Origin: Pseudomonas sp. UBA5706
Lineage (GTDB): Bacteria; Pseudomonadota; Gammaproteobacteria; Pseudomonadales; Pseudomonadaceae
DNA: 64,000 nucleotides
Reading direction: 5' to 3'
Assembly: GCF_002419965.1 (NCBI RefSeq)
Contig: NZ_DIHC01000002.1
Coordinates: 35,016-99,015 of the forward strand
Part shown: one piece after another, positions 8,323-20,727 of the stretch
Numbering within the stretch: the stretch's first letter is position 1
How the letters are laid out: each line of letters begins with the position of its first letter
Notes under the pieces: generated by a model
The model's input: the letters and a program-made list of their open reading frames with translations, nothing else
Databases searched by the model: none
Told to the model about the DNA's origin: nothing
Program-made: the position numbers and the translations under genes

Positions 8323-9078
8323 TCAGTTTCCCGCGGCGCGAATGATCGCACCGAACTCATCTGCATTCAGGGAAGCTCCACCAATGAGCCCCCCATCGAT
8401 ATCCGGCATGCTGAACAGTTCGACCGCATTGGCCGCCTTCACGCTGCCGCCATATAGAAGCCGCACACCTTGCGCGACCTCAGAATTCTCTTTCGCCAAC
8501 TGCGCACGAATGGCTGCGTGCACGTCCTGCGCCTGTTCAGGCGAGGCTGTCAGCCCGGTGCCAATGGCCCAGACCGGCTCGTAAGCAATTACCGCGTTCA
8601 CAAAAGCATCGATTCCCAGCTCTTCGATGATGCTATCGAGCTGTTGCCCGACCACTTCAAGCGTTTTACCGGCCTGGCGCTGCTCAAGCGTTTCACCGAT
8701 GCACAGCACCGGGATAAGTCCGCTTTCCTGTGCTGCCGCAAACTTACGACTCAGGACCTTGTTGCTCTCGCCCATTATCTGACGACGCTCGGAGTGACCC
8801 ACAAGTACCAGCTTGCAGCCCGCATCCGCCAACTGGGTCGGTGATATTTCACCTGTCAGCGCGCCCTGCCCCGCTTCGTGTGCACTGTTCTGCCCACCAA
8901 CGGAAATCGAATGCCCTTCAAGGCAATCAACCACGAAACCGATATGAATGCTCGCCGGGAACACCGCTACATCAACCGTGCTCGGGAGTACCATGTTCGC
9001 AAGGCCCTCGACCAGCTCAGCGACGCTGGCGCAGGTACCGTGCATTTTCCAGTTACCAGCTACCATAGGGCGACGCAT
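8323..9078 (-). CDS. tpiA: Triose-phosphate isomerase
   Basis: TpiA interconverts dihydroxyacetone phosphate and glyceraldehyde 3-phosphate in the cytoplasm. The 251-residue (beta/alpha)8 barrel has all catalytic parts: N and K in AGNWKMHG near residues 9-11, the histidine of LVGHSERR near 93, the glutamate of YEPVWAIGTG near 166, and the phosphate-binding loop LLYGGSVKAAN. The ATG at 9078 opens MRRPMVAGNWKMHG; a start at the second ATG (MVAGNW) is possible. It lies between glmM and secG, the usual Pseudomonas order. Confidence 0.98.
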   Translation of the reverse strand: MRRPMVAGNWKMHGTCASVAELVEGLANMVLPSTVDVAVFPASIHIGFVVDCLEGHSISVGGQNSAHEAGQGALTGEISPTQLADAGCKLVLVGHSERRQIMGESNKVLSRKFAAAQESGLIPVLCIGETLEQRQAGKTLEVVGQQLDSIIEELGIDAFVNAVIAYEPVWAIGTGLTASPEQAQDVHAAIRAQLAKENSEVAQGVRLLYGGSVKAANAVELFSMPDIDGGLIGGASLNADEFGAIIRAAGN

Positions 9079-9144
9079 GCTGTACCTCGTCGGTCAAAGT
9101 GGGCGCAGATGTTACCCAACAGTTTCAACACTGGCAAGCCGAAA

Positions 9145-10488
9145 TCAGGCGCAAACTTGCGCGACCAGCTTTGCCAGTTCATCGGCATAGCCGACGACCT
9201 GAGTTTCGTCCTCACCTTCGACCATGACGCGTACCAATGGCTCTGTGCCGGACTTGCGCAACAACACACGACCACGACCCGCCATGGCGGCCGTTACGCG
9301 ATCACAGGCCTCCTTCACCGCAGGGTGCTGGACCGGATCGACACCGCCGCCCTCAAAGCGCACGTTGACTAATACCTGAGGGCATTTTTTCAGGCCTTGG
9401 CGAGACTCTGCCAGGCTCTGCCCGGTGCGCTTGAGCGCCAGCAGCACTTGCAACGCGGCAATGATGGCGTCGCCCGTGGTGGTGTGCTGGAAGCAAACGA
9501 CATGACCGGAGTTTTCGCCGCCTACCTGCCAGTTGCGCTCCAGAAGCTCTGCAATGACATAGCGGTCGCCGACATTGGCCCGCACGAACGGGATATTCAG
9601 GTCCGCCAGTGCCAGCTCCAGGCCTAGGTTGCTCATCAGAGTGCCTACAACCCCGCCCTGCAGGCGCCCGCGCTCGTGAAGGTCACGAGCGATGATATAG
9701 AGCAACTCGTCACCATCGACGGCTGCGCCTGTGTGGTCGACCATCAACACGCGATCGCCATCGCCATCAAAGCCGATGCCCAGATCGGCCTTCTCGGCCA
9801 GGACCGTCGCCTGCAGATTACCCATATGGGTCGAACCGCAATCGTCATTAATGTTCAGGCCATTAGGTGCAGCGGAAAGCACCGTGACTTTGGCACCCAA
9901 CTCCCGGAACACGTTAGGCGCTACCTTGTAGGTCGCACCATGCGCGCAATCGACTACCAGCTTGAGCCCGGCAAAGTCGGTGCTGGTTGGCACGCTGCTT
10001 TTGCAAAATTCGATATAACGGCCAGCCGCGTCGTTGATCCGCGAAACCTTGCCCAACTGCTCTGACTCGACAACCGTCATCGGGGTATCCAGCAGCTCCT
10101 CGATCATCATCTCGATCTCGTCTGGCAGCTTAGTGCCTTGGCCCGAGAAGAACTTAATACCGTTATCGTGATGCGGATTGTGCGAGGCACTGATGACGAT
10201 GCCCGCTTCAGCGTGAAATGTGCGGGTCAGATAGGCAATTGCCGGTGTCGGCATCGGGCCAAGTAGCATCACGTCGGCACCGGCAGCGGACAGGCCAGCC
10301 TCCAGCGCCGATTCGAACATGTATCCCGAAATACGCGTATCCTTGCCGACCAGTATCCGGCATGCGCCCATTTTGCGAAACGCCATCCCCGCTGCCCAGC
10401 CAAGCTTGAGCATAAAGTCGGGAGTGATGGGGAATTGACCTACACGACCGCGAATGCCATCGGTTCCGAAATACTTTTTCTTGGTCAT
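9145..10488 (-). CDS. glmM: Phosphoglucosamine mutase
   Basis: GlmM converts glucosamine 6-phosphate to glucosamine 1-phosphate for UDP-GlcNAc, the precursor of peptidoglycan and LPS. The 447-residue protein has the four phosphohexomutase domains. The phosphoserine is in ISASHNPHHDNG, about residue 101; the metal loop is DGDGDRV, the sugar loop GGENSGHV and the phosphate loop RKSGTEPLVRVM. The ATG at 10488 starts MTKKKYFGTDGIRG, the family N-terminus. The folP-glmM pair is conserved, here with 15 bp between the genes. Confidence 0.99.
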   Translation of the reverse strand: MTKKKYFGTDGIRGRVGQFPITPDFMLKLGWAAGMAFRKMGACRILVGKDTRISGYMFESALEAGLSAAGADVMLLGPMPTPAIAYLTRTFHAEAGIVISASHNPHHDNGIKFFSGQGTKLPDEIEMMIEELLDTPMTVVESEQLGKVSRINDAAGRYIEFCKSSVPTSTDFAGLKLVVDCAHGATYKVAPNVFRELGAKVTVLSAAPNGLNINDDCGSTHMGNLQATVLAEKADLGIGFDGDGDRVLMVDHTGAAVDGDELLYIIARDLHERGRLQGGVVGTLMSNLGLELALADLNIPFVRANVGDRYVIAELLERNWQVGGENSGHVVCFQHTTTGDAIIAALQVLLALKRTGQSLAESRQGLKKCPQVLVNVRFEGGGVDPVQHPAVKEACDRVTAAMAGRGRVLLRKSGTEPLVRVMVEGEDETQVVGYADELAKLVAQVCA

Positions 10489-10503
10489 GGATACTCCAAC
10501 CTT

Positions 10504-11355
10504 CTATTTTGCCGATTCGACGGCGGCAATCATCCGCACTACGTCGACAGTTTCCGCAACATCGTGCACGCGTAAAATTCTTGCACCTTGAATCATCGCC
10601 ATCGCAGCCAAGGCCAGTGCTCCATAAAGACGCTGGTCGACTGGCTTGCCGAGTACCTTGCCGATCATGCTCTTGCGCGACACACCGACCAGCAATGGCC
10701 GGCCCAGAACATGCAGTGCCTCCATATGCTTGAACAGGCTCAAGTTGTGATCCAGCGTCTTGGCAAAACCGTAGCCTGGGTCAAGGACGATTTTTTCCGC
10801 GGCGATACCGGCAGTGATGCAAGCGTCCATCCGATCACGGAGGAAAGACGTAACCTCACCCAGCAGATTGTCATAACAGGGATCCTGCTGCATGTCAGTG
10901 GGCTCACCGCGCATGTGCATCAGGCACACCGGCAATCCCGTCGCTACGGCCGCATCCAGAGCACCCTCACGCCGCAGTGAACGCACGTCATTGATCAACC
11001 CTGCACCGAGCCGGGCCGTTTCGTGAATGACCGCAGGTGTTGAGGTGTCCACTGAGATGACCACGTCCAGCTCGCGACTAATCGCCTCAACGATGGGCGC
11101 AACACGCTCCAGCTCTTCGACTGGGGACACACCGCGAGCACCAGGACGGGTGGACTCGCCGCCGACGTCAATCAGTGTTGCCCCCGCCGCTACCATTAAT
11201 TCGGCATGACGCAGGGCAAGGTCGCGCTGAGCAAAACGACCTCCATCGGAAAAAGAATCAGGTGTGATATTGAGAATTCCCATGACATGAGTCCGGGATA
11301 AATCAAGAACCCGGTTGCCGCAAGGCAACCGGGTTGGGTACAGCGCAGAAGTCAT
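10504..11355 (-). CDS. folP: Dihydropteroate synthase
   Basis: FolP condenses 6-hydroxymethyl-dihydropterin diphosphate with p-aminobenzoate in folate synthesis and is the sulfonamide target. The 283-residue TIM barrel shows VMGILNITPDSFSDGG (diphosphate loop), IDVGGESTRPGA, then DVRSLR in place of the commoner DVSG loop, LMHMRG, LDPGYGFAKT and VSRKSMIG. The frame opens MTSALYPTRLPCGNRVLDLSRTHVMG. It lies 8 bp after ftsH, so the two are cotranscribed. Confidence 0.98.
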   Translation of the reverse strand: MTSALYPTRLPCGNRVLDLSRTHVMGILNITPDSFSDGGRFAQRDLALRHAELMVAAGATLIDVGGESTRPGARGVSPVEELERVAPIVEAISRELDVVISVDTSTPAVIHETARLGAGLINDVRSLRREGALDAAVATGLPVCLMHMRGEPTDMQQDPCYDNLLGEVTSFLRDRMDACITAGIAAEKIVLDPGYGFAKTLDHNLSLFKHMEALHVLGRPLLVGVSRKSMIGKVLGKPVDQRLYGALALAAMAMIQGARILRVHDVAETVDVVRMIAAVESAK

Positions 11356-11363
11356 GTCAGGCC

Positions 11364-13274
11364 TTAGTGTTCAGCAGCGGGACCGCCAATCGGTGTTTCC
11401 GGGCGCGGGCCTACCGGGGCGGTTGGCGTTCCAGATGTACCGGAACCACCTTCCCAGTCGCGCGGCTCACGAGGGGTGCGTCCTGCCATGATGTCATCGA
11501 TCTGCTCAGCATCAATGGTCTCGTACTTCATCAACGCGTCCGCCATAGCATCAAGCTTGTCGCGATTGTCTGTAAGGATCTGCTTCGCGGTGCCATAACA
11601 TTGATCAATGATGCTGCGGACCTCCGAATCGATCAGGCGAGCGGTATCGGCCGACAAACTGGCATTCTGGCCACCACCTCCGCGCCCAAGATAACCGCCC
11701 TCTTCATCTTCGGAATACATCAGCGGGCCGAGCTTCTCGGACAGGCCCCACTTGGTAACCATGTTCCGGGCAATCTGGCTGGCCCGCATGATGTCGTTAG
11801 AAGCGCCAGTGGTGACACCGTCAAAGCCCAGCGTCATCTCCTCAGCGATGCGCCCACCATAAAGCGAGCAGATCTGACTGATCAACGCGCGCTTGGAGAG
11901 GCTGTAGCGATCTTCCTCGGGAAGAAACATGGTGACGCCCAAGGCACGGCCACGAGGAATGATCGAAACCTTGTAAACCGGGTCGTGCTCAGGGACCACG
12001 CGACCGACAATGGCATGCCCCGCCTCGTGATAAGCAGTGTTCTGCTTCTCTTTCTCCGACATGACCATGGATTTGCGCTCGGCACCCATCATGATCTTGT
12101 CTTTGGCGAGCTCGAATTCCTTCATTTCGACAATGCGCTTGCCCACACGAGCAGCGAACAGCGATGCCTCGTTGACCAGGTTGGCCAGATCAGCACCGGA
12201 GAATCCAGGAGTGCCCCGAGCGATGACACCGGCATTGACGTCGTCACCCATCGGCACTTTGCGCATGTGTACTTTCAAAATCTGTTCACGACCGCGAATG
12301 TCTGGCAGGCCGACCACGACCTGACGGTCAAAACGACCTGGACGCAACAGCGCAGGGTCCAGAACATCCGGGCGGTTCGTTGCGGCGATCACGATGATGC
12401 CGTCGTTCATTTCAAAACCGTCCATCTCTACCAGTAACTGGTTGAGAGTCTGCTCGCGTTCGTCATGGCCACCACCCATGCCGGCGCCACGATGGCGACC
12501 GACGGCATCGATCTCGTCGATGAAGATGATGCATGGTGCGTGCTTCTTGGCTTGCTCAAACATGTCGCGGACGCGGCTTGCACCAACACCCACGAACATT
12601 TCGACGAAGTCAGAACCGGAAATAGTGAAAAACGGCACTTTGGCTTCGCCTGCAATCGCCTTAGCGAGCAGTGTTTTACCTGTACCGGGAGGGCCGACCA
12701 TCAGTACGCCACGAGGGATACGACCGCCAAGGCGCTGGAACTTGCCCGGATCACGAAGGAACTCGACAAGCTCACCGACCTCTTCCTTCGCTTCATCGCA
12801 ACCTGCAACGTCAGCCAAGGTCGTCTTTACCTGATCTTCGGAAAGCAGACGCGCCTTGCTCTTGCCGAAACTCATCGGCCCGCCCTTGCCTCCCGCGCCA
12901 CCTTGCATCTGACGCATGAAAAACATGAAGACTGCAATAATGACCAGAATCGGGAAGCTCGCGACCAACAGTTGAGTCCAGATACTCTGCTGCTCGGGCT
13001 GCTTACCTTCGATCACAACATTGTTGTCGACCAGATCGCCTATCAGGCCGTTGTCCTGAATCGCCGGACGAATGGTTTTGAAGGTGTCACCGTCGCTGCG
13101 CTTGCCCGTGATGACATAACCGTCCACGGCAACTTTCTCGACCTTGCCATCCTTCACTTGCTGGATGAACTCAGAGTAGTTGAGGGTCTGCGGCTCGTTA
13201 GGGCTGGAGAAGTTGTTCATCACGGTCACGAGAACCGCAGCGATGATCAACCACAGGATCAAATTCTTTGCCAT
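11364..13274 (-). CDS. ftsH: ATP-dependent zinc metalloprotease FtsH
   Basis: FtsH is a hexameric inner-membrane AAA+ protease that degrades misassembled membrane proteins and regulators such as sigma-32 and LpxC in E. coli. The 636-residue product has two N-terminal membrane segments around a periplasmic domain, Walker A GPPGTGKT near residue 195, the second region of homology, zinc motif HEAGH near residue 416, and a Pro/Gly-rich tail. Two starts are possible: ATG at 13274 (MAKNLILWLIIAAV) and TTG at 13283 (adds three residues), the latter better spaced from GAGGG. I use the ATG, the commoner annotation. The order ftsH-folP-glmM matches E. coli. Confidence 0.98.
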   Translation of the reverse strand: MAKNLILWLIIAAVLVTVMNNFSSPNEPQTLNYSEFIQQVKDGKVEKVAVDGYVITGKRSDGDTFKTIRPAIQDNGLIGDLVDNNVVIEGKQPEQQSIWTQLLVASFPILVIIAVFMFFMRQMQGGAGGKGGPMSFGKSKARLLSEDQVKTTLADVAGCDEAKEEVGELVEFLRDPGKFQRLGGRIPRGVLMVGPPGTGKTLLAKAIAGEAKVPFFTISGSDFVEMFVGVGASRVRDMFEQAKKHAPCIIFIDEIDAVGRHRGAGMGGGHDEREQTLNQLLVEMDGFEMNDGIIVIAATNRPDVLDPALLRPGRFDRQVVVGLPDIRGREQILKVHMRKVPMGDDVNAGVIARGTPGFSGADLANLVNEASLFAARVGKRIVEMKEFELAKDKIMMGAERKSMVMSEKEKQNTAYHEAGHAIVGRVVPEHDPVYKVSIIPRGRALGVTMFLPEEDRYSLSKRALISQICSLYGGRIAEEMTLGFDGVTTGASNDIMRASQIARNMVTKWGLSEKLGPLMYSEDEEGGYLGRGGGGQNASLSADTARLIDSEVRSIIDQCYGTAKQILTDNRDKLDAMADALMKYETIDAEQIDDIMAGRTPREPRDWEGGSGTSGTPTAPVGPRPETPIGGPAAEH

Positions 13275-13461
13275 ATCGTTCAATTAGCTACCCTCTGAAG
13301 CAAGCTCCACGCTGGAGCGTGCCTCGCATGATATTCACCGGCCTAACTTACTACAGATCCCACGGGTGTGGCAGGCGGCGTCTGTAACCCTTTGTGAAAC
13401 TTTGACTACAAGATGTTCGTTACGCTTCATGAATAAAGCCATTTAAAAAAAGCTATTGCCT

Positions 13462-14112
13462 TTACTCGAAATCGCTAGGGGCTTCATATCCGCCCTTGAA
13501 ACCGCGGCCTAGCAGGTACTGCTCGCGAGAGCGGTCACGGGAAGAAAGCGGCTTGCGCATCTGTACCTTGTCGAACATTTTGCGAACCTCCTTGTGGTAC
13601 ACATCGAAGCCTTCACCCTGGAAGACCTTGATCAGGAAATCACCACCTGGACGCAGTACTCGACCCGCAAGGTCAAGTGCCAACTCACAAAGGAACATGG
13701 CGCGGGGCATATCCACAGCGCTCAATCCACTCATATTGGGGGCCATATCGGAAATCACAAGGTCTACCTGTGTATTGCCGATGGCTGCGAGGATTTCCTT
13801 GAAGACGCCGTCCTCGGTGAAGTCCCCTTGAATAAAGGTCACGTCTGGGATGCTGTCCATCTCCAGAATGTCGGACGCGATCAGGCGCCCCTTGCCCCCG
13901 ATCAGGCGACTGGTCACCTGCGACCACCCCCCTGGGGCTGCGCCAAGATCGACGACCGTCATCCCGGGACGAATGATTTTGTCTTTCTCCTGGATCTCCA
14001 GAAGCTTGTAGCTGGCACGGGATCGGTAGCCATCTTTTTGTGCCATTTTGACGTACTTGTCGTCGAAATGTTCTCTCAGCCAGTTATGGCTGCTTTTGGA
14101 ACGCTGCGCCAC
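13462..14112 (-). CDS. rlmE: 23S rRNA (uridine-2'-O-)methyltransferase RlmE
   Basis: RlmE (RrmJ/FtsJ) methylates U2552 in the A-loop of 23S rRNA at a late step of 50S assembly. The 216-residue SAM-dependent enzyme has the cofactor loop VDLGAAPGGWSQV, the acidic IQGDF segment, SDMAPNMSG and a catalytic-lysine segment at FLIKVFQGEG. The start is GTG at 14112 (VAQRSKSSHNWLREHF), preceded by ATCGAGGTGCCCC. It diverges from yhbY and runs toward ftsH, as in most gammaproteobacteria. Confidence 0.97.
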   Translation of the reverse strand: MAQRSKSSHNWLREHFDDKYVKMAQKDGYRSRASYKLLEIQEKDKIIRPGMTVVDLGAAPGGWSQVTSRLIGGKGRLIASDILEMDSIPDVTFIQGDFTEDGVFKEILAAIGNTQVDLVISDMAPNMSGLSAVDMPRAMFLCELALDLAGRVLRPGGDFLIKVFQGEGFDVYHKEVRKMFDKVQMRKPLSSRDRSREQYLLGRGFKGGYEAPSDFE

Positions 14113-14214
14113 GGGGCACCTCGATGATATGCGTCGTGATTAACTGGGCGGAGCCAAGGACCCTCGGGTAAAATGGCCGTCAATTTTACAGATTCAGACG
14201 AAAAGGGTCAGATT

Positions 14215-14523
14215 ATGCCGCTCACTAACGAGCAGAAAAAACAGTACAAATCCATTGGACATGACCTGAAGCCGGTCCTGATGGTTGCCGGTAAAGGTCT
14301 AAGCGAAGGCGTACTGGCCGAGCTGGACCGCGCTTTGGTTGATCATGAACTGATCAAGGTTCAGATCAAGCTTGAAGACCGCGACGATCGTCGCGCCGTG
14401 ATCGATGAGCTGTGCAAAACGGGGCGCGCAGAACTGGTACAGACCATCGGCAAGATGGCGCTGATCTACCGCAAGAATCCGCAGCCCAACAAGCAACTGT
14501 CCAACATACATCGCTTCAAGTAA
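14215..14523 (+). CDS. yhbY: Ribosome assembly RNA-binding protein YhbY
   Basis: This is a 102-residue CRS1-YhbY (CRM) domain protein, an IF3-C-like RNA-binding fold associated with pre-50S particles. MPLTNEQKKQYKSIGHDLKP opens the domain; the GxxG-like loop is VAGKGLSEGV, followed by DHELIKVQIKLEDRDDR. The start is ATG at 14215 with AAAAGGG upstream. A possible ATG at 14173 would add 14 residues not seen in homologues. It is divergent from rlmE with about 100 bp between, a conserved arrangement. Confidence 0.94.
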   Translation: MPLTNEQKKQYKSIGHDLKPVLMVAGKGLSEGVLAELDRALVDHELIKVQIKLEDRDDRRAVIDELCKTGRAELVQTIGKMALIYRKNPQPNKQLSNIHRFK

Positions 14524-14644
14524 TGCAGATGCCGTCAGTGGCGCGACTCTCGCGCCCTGATCGGTACCACAGCCGCAACGCTTGCAGCTGAGCGTAATCC
14601 GACGCGGCCAAACACCCCGCTCTCATCACGCCCAGCATTGCGAA

Positions 14645-14662
14645 CCATCCCCGCAGGGATGG
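14645..14662. terminator. Hairpin between convergent yhbY and greA
   Basis: CCATCCC-CGCA-GGGATGG lies between the 3' ends of yhbY (+) and greA (-). No clear U-tract follows on either strand, so termination efficiency is uncertain. Confidence 0.4.
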
Positions 14663-14675
14663 CATTCATCCGTGA

Positions 14676-15148
14676 TCAGATGTGCTTGACCTTGACGATG
14701 TCATACTCGATCACACCACTTGGCGTCTTCACTGCAACGACATCACCCTCCTCCTTGGCGATCAACGCACGTGCTATCGGCGACCCCACGGAGATCTTGC
14801 CCAGCTTGATGTCGGCCTCGTCTTCGCCAACGATCTGATAGGTCACGCTTTCATCAGTTTCGATGTTGGCGATTTCCACCGTAGAGCCAAAAATGACTTT
14901 GCCAGTGTGAGCAATCGTTGTGACGTCGATGATCACAGCATTTTGCATGCGACCTTCGATATCACGAATACGCGCCTCGACCATCCCCTGCTGCTCGCGG
15001 GCGGCATGGTATTCGGCATTTTCCTTCAGGTCACCCAATTCACGCGCAGTACCGATGTCCTGGCTCAGCTTTGGGCGAACCACTTTAGTCAAATGGGTCA
15101 GTTCTTCCTCCAGAGCGCGAGCGCCCTGGACGGTCATTGGATACTTGA

Positions 15149-15152
<4 letters not shown>
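14676..15152 (-). CDS. greA: Transcript cleavage factor GreA
   Basis: GreA rescues backtracked RNA polymerase by stimulating its cleavage activity through the secondary channel. The 158-residue protein has the N-terminal coiled coil beginning MIKYPMTVQGARALEEELTHL, the acidic tip DLKENAEYHAAREQQ, and the C-terminal FKBP-like domain with GSPIARALIAKEEGDVV. The start overlaps the carB stop by 4 bases (ATGA), showing translational coupling with carB, the standard Pseudomonas arrangement. Confidence 0.98.
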
Positions 15153-18370
<3,218 letters not shown>

Positions 18371-18496
18371 GGGTTGTCACTCGAATCCTGTGTCAGTCGG
18401 CAAGCCGTCTTGAACATTCTCTGAGGGGGCTGGGAGGCTGTCGGATCAGGTCCGGCCATCGCAGCCACCTCCTCGCTACAGTCTCAGGTCAGCCGC

Positions 18497-19633
18497 TCAG
18501 CGGCGCTTGGCCATGGCTGTGATGAAGCGATCAAACAGCGGCGCTACGTCGTTCGGGCCGGGGCTCGCCTCGGGGTGCCCCTGGAAGCTGAACGCTTCCT
18601 TGTCAGTACGCTCGATGCCTTGCAGGGTGCCGTCGAACAGCGACTTGTGGATCGCGCGCACGTTGCTCGGCAACGTGGCTTCGTCTACCGCAAAACCGTG
18701 GTTCTGACTGGTGATCATGACAACGCCAGTGTCCAGATCCTGCACCGGGTGGTTCGCACCATGGTGACCATGGCCCATCTTGACGGTCTTGGCGCCAGAC
18801 GCCAGTGCCAGCAGTTGGTGACCCAGGCAGATGCCAAACACCGGAATCTCTGTCTGCAGCACGTCCTTGATCGCCTGGATTGCATAATCGCAAGGCTCGG
18901 GATCACCCGGGCCGTTGGACAGGAATACGCCATCAGGATTGAGGGCTAGCACTTCGCTGGCCGGGGTCTGGGCAGGCACCACGGTCACACGGCAGCCGCG
19001 CTCGACCAGCATACGCAGGATATTGGTCTTCACCCCGTAGTCGAAGGCCACCACGTTGTACGGCAAGTCGGCAACCCCGATTTCAGGGCAGCTATCGGTT
19101 TTCAGGCTCCAGACACTGGAACGCCACTCATAAGTCTTCTTAGTGCTGACTTCTTTCGCCAGATCCATGCCCTTGAGGCCCGGGAAGCCGCGCGCTGCTG
19201 CGATCGCCGCTTCTTCGGAAATGTTGTCGCCGGCCATGATGCAACCGTTCTGCGCACCCTTCTCACGCAGAATTCGGGTCAGGCGGCGGGTGTCGATGCC
19301 TGCGATGGCGACGACTTTGTTGGCTTTCAAATAGTCAGCCAGGGGCATCTTGTTACGCCAGTTGCTCGCTACCAATGGCAGGTCGCGTATCACCAGACCC
19401 GCCGACCATACGCGATCAGACTCAGCGTCCTCCGGCGTGGTGCCGGTGTTGCCGATGTGAGGGTAAGTCAGGGTGACGATTTGCTGGGCATAGGAAGGAT
19501 CGGTAAGGATTTCCTGATAGCCGGTCATTGCGGTGTTGAACACCACCTCACCAACGGTTTGACCGTCGGCTCCAATGGCTTCGCCGCGAAAAATGCTGCC
19601 ATCAGCAAGGGCGAGTATGGCTGGCTTAGTCAA
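18497..19633 (-). CDS. carA: Carbamoyl-phosphate synthase small chain
   Basis: CarA hydrolyses glutamine and passes ammonia to CarB. The 378-residue protein has the N-terminal CPSase_sm domain (FRGEAIGADGQTVGEVVFNT, TGYQEILTDPSY) and a class I glutamine amidotransferase domain with nucleophile Cys in FGICLGHQLLALA and His/Glu in FQGHPEASPGP. I place the start at TTG 19633 (LTKPAILALADGS): homologues begin here, and GGGAGGTCTTC is an ideal ribosome-binding site. ATG codons upstream lie in the attenuator-like leader. A poor start codon together with a leader terminator suggests tight control. Confidence 0.96.
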   Translation of the reverse strand: MTKPAILALADGSIFRGEAIGADGQTVGEVVFNTAMTGYQEILTDPSYAQQIVTLTYPHIGNTGTTPEDAESDRVWSAGLVIRDLPLVASNWRNKMPLADYLKANKVVAIAGIDTRRLTRILREKGAQNGCIMAGDNISEEAAIAAARGFPGLKGMDLAKEVSTKKTYEWRSSVWSLKTDSCPEIGVADLPYNVVAFDYGVKTNILRMLVERGCRVTVVPAQTPASEVLALNPDGVFLSNGPGDPEPCDYAIQAIKDVLQTEIPVFGICLGHQLLALASGAKTVKMGHGHHGANHPVQDLDTGVVMITSQNHGFAVDEATLPSNVRAIHKSLFDGTLQGIERTDKEAFSFQGHPEASPGPNDVAPLFDRFITAMAKRR

Positions 19634-19677
19634 GAAGACCTCCCGTAATAAAGCCTGAAAGGGCGATCGCAGGTTGT

Positions 19678-19715
19678 AAAAAAGCGGAATGACGTATAGA
19701 CACGTCACCCCGCTT
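19678..19715 (-). terminator. Attenuator-like terminator in the carA leader
   Basis: On the minus strand the 13-base arms AAGCGGGGTGACG and CGTCATTCCGCTT (two G-U pairs, otherwise perfect) enclose an 8-base loop and run into six U. The hairpin ends about 45 bp before the carA TTG codon. A second hairpin with 7-bp perfect arms, TTTAGTG and CACTAAA, lies upstream at 19740-19757. This placement fits regulated premature termination of carA. Confidence 0.85.
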
Positions 19716-19911
19716 CTTTAATCGAATTATCTGCGCGCTTTTAGTGGACACACTAAAGCTGTAGCTTACAGAAAAAGGCTTTTTTAATCCACCGCTAAAA
19801 CGCCTTGAAGGCTGGAGAATGCGACAGAGCATCGCGTAGCCGTGTAAAACTGCGGGAAGGATACCGGCAAGGCGCCTATCCCACCCGCATTGTTGCGTAT
19901 CGTAACGTGCG

Positions 19912-20718
19912 TCAATGCAGATCCAGGACGTCCTGCATGTCGTACAGTCCGGCCTGCTGACCATCGAGCCACAGCGCTGCGCGAACTGCACCTTTGGCAA
20001 ACGTCATTCGACTGGAGGCCTTGTGGGTGATTTCCAGGCGTTCACCTTCGGCAGCGAACAGCACGGTGTGATCACCTACCACGTCACCGCCGCGCACGGT
20101 GGCGAAGCCGATGGTGTCGCGCTCCCGCACGCCGGTATGACCCTGACGGCCGTAGACCGCGACTTTACTTAGATCAAGACCCAGCGTGCTGGCAATCACC
20201 TCCCCCATGCTGACCGCCGTACCCGACGGCGCGTCGACCTTGTTGCGATGATGCGCTTCGATAATCTCGATGTCCGCATCTTCGCCCATCACCCGAGCGG
20301 CCAGCTCAAGCAGCTTGAACGACAAATTCACACCGACGCTGAAGTTGGACGCGAAGACGATCGGAATCTCTTTGCTCGCATCAAGCAGCAGATGCTTCTG
20401 CTCGGCGGTCAGGCCGGTGGTGCCAATCACCATGGCCTTGCCGGATTTGCGGCAGAACGCCAGGTTTTTCAGCATTACATCAGGCAAGGTGAAATCGATC
20501 AGGACGTCGAACTCTTCCGCGACCTGCTCCAGATTGCCAGTCAACTGCACGCCGATACGCCCTAGCGAAGCCAGCTCGCCAGCGTCAGCACCGATCATCG
20601 TGCTACCCGGACGAACGATCGCCGCAGTCAGCCCGGTCAACGGTGCGCGCTCCTGAACGGCTTCGATCAGGTGCCTGCCCATGCGTCCGGCAGCACCCAT
20701 TACAGCAATACGTCGCAT
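19912..20718 (-). CDS. dapB: 4-hydroxy-tetrahydrodipicolinate reductase
   Basis: DapB reduces the dihydrodipicolinate-type intermediate with NAD(P)H in the lysine and diaminopimelate pathway. The 268-residue protein has the N-terminal Rossmann motif VMGAAGRMGRHLIEAV, the catalytic IEAHHRNKVDAPSGTA (His-His and Lys) and a C-terminal QDVLDLH. The ATG at 20718 opens MRRIAVMGAAGRMG. It lies 9 bp after dnaJ and upstream of the carA leader, the dnaKJ-dapB-carAB order of Pseudomonas. Confidence 0.99.
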   Translation of the reverse strand: MRRIAVMGAAGRMGRHLIEAVQERAPLTGLTAAIVRPGSTMIGADAGELASLGRIGVQLTGNLEQVAEEFDVLIDFTLPDVMLKNLAFCRKSGKAMVIGTTGLTAEQKHLLLDASKEIPIVFASNFSVGVNLSFKLLELAARVMGEDADIEIIEAHHRNKVDAPSGTAVSMGEVIASTLGLDLSKVAVYGRQGHTGVRERDTIGFATVRGGDVVGDHTVLFAAEGERLEITHKASSRMTFAKGAVRAALWLDGQQAGLYDMQDVLDLH

Positions 20719-20727
20719 GCCCCGCTC

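Noticed and set aside
19634..19911. ArgR operator in the carA leader
   Set aside because: A TGTCGC half-site occurs on the minus strand, but the expected downstream AA spacing is absent.
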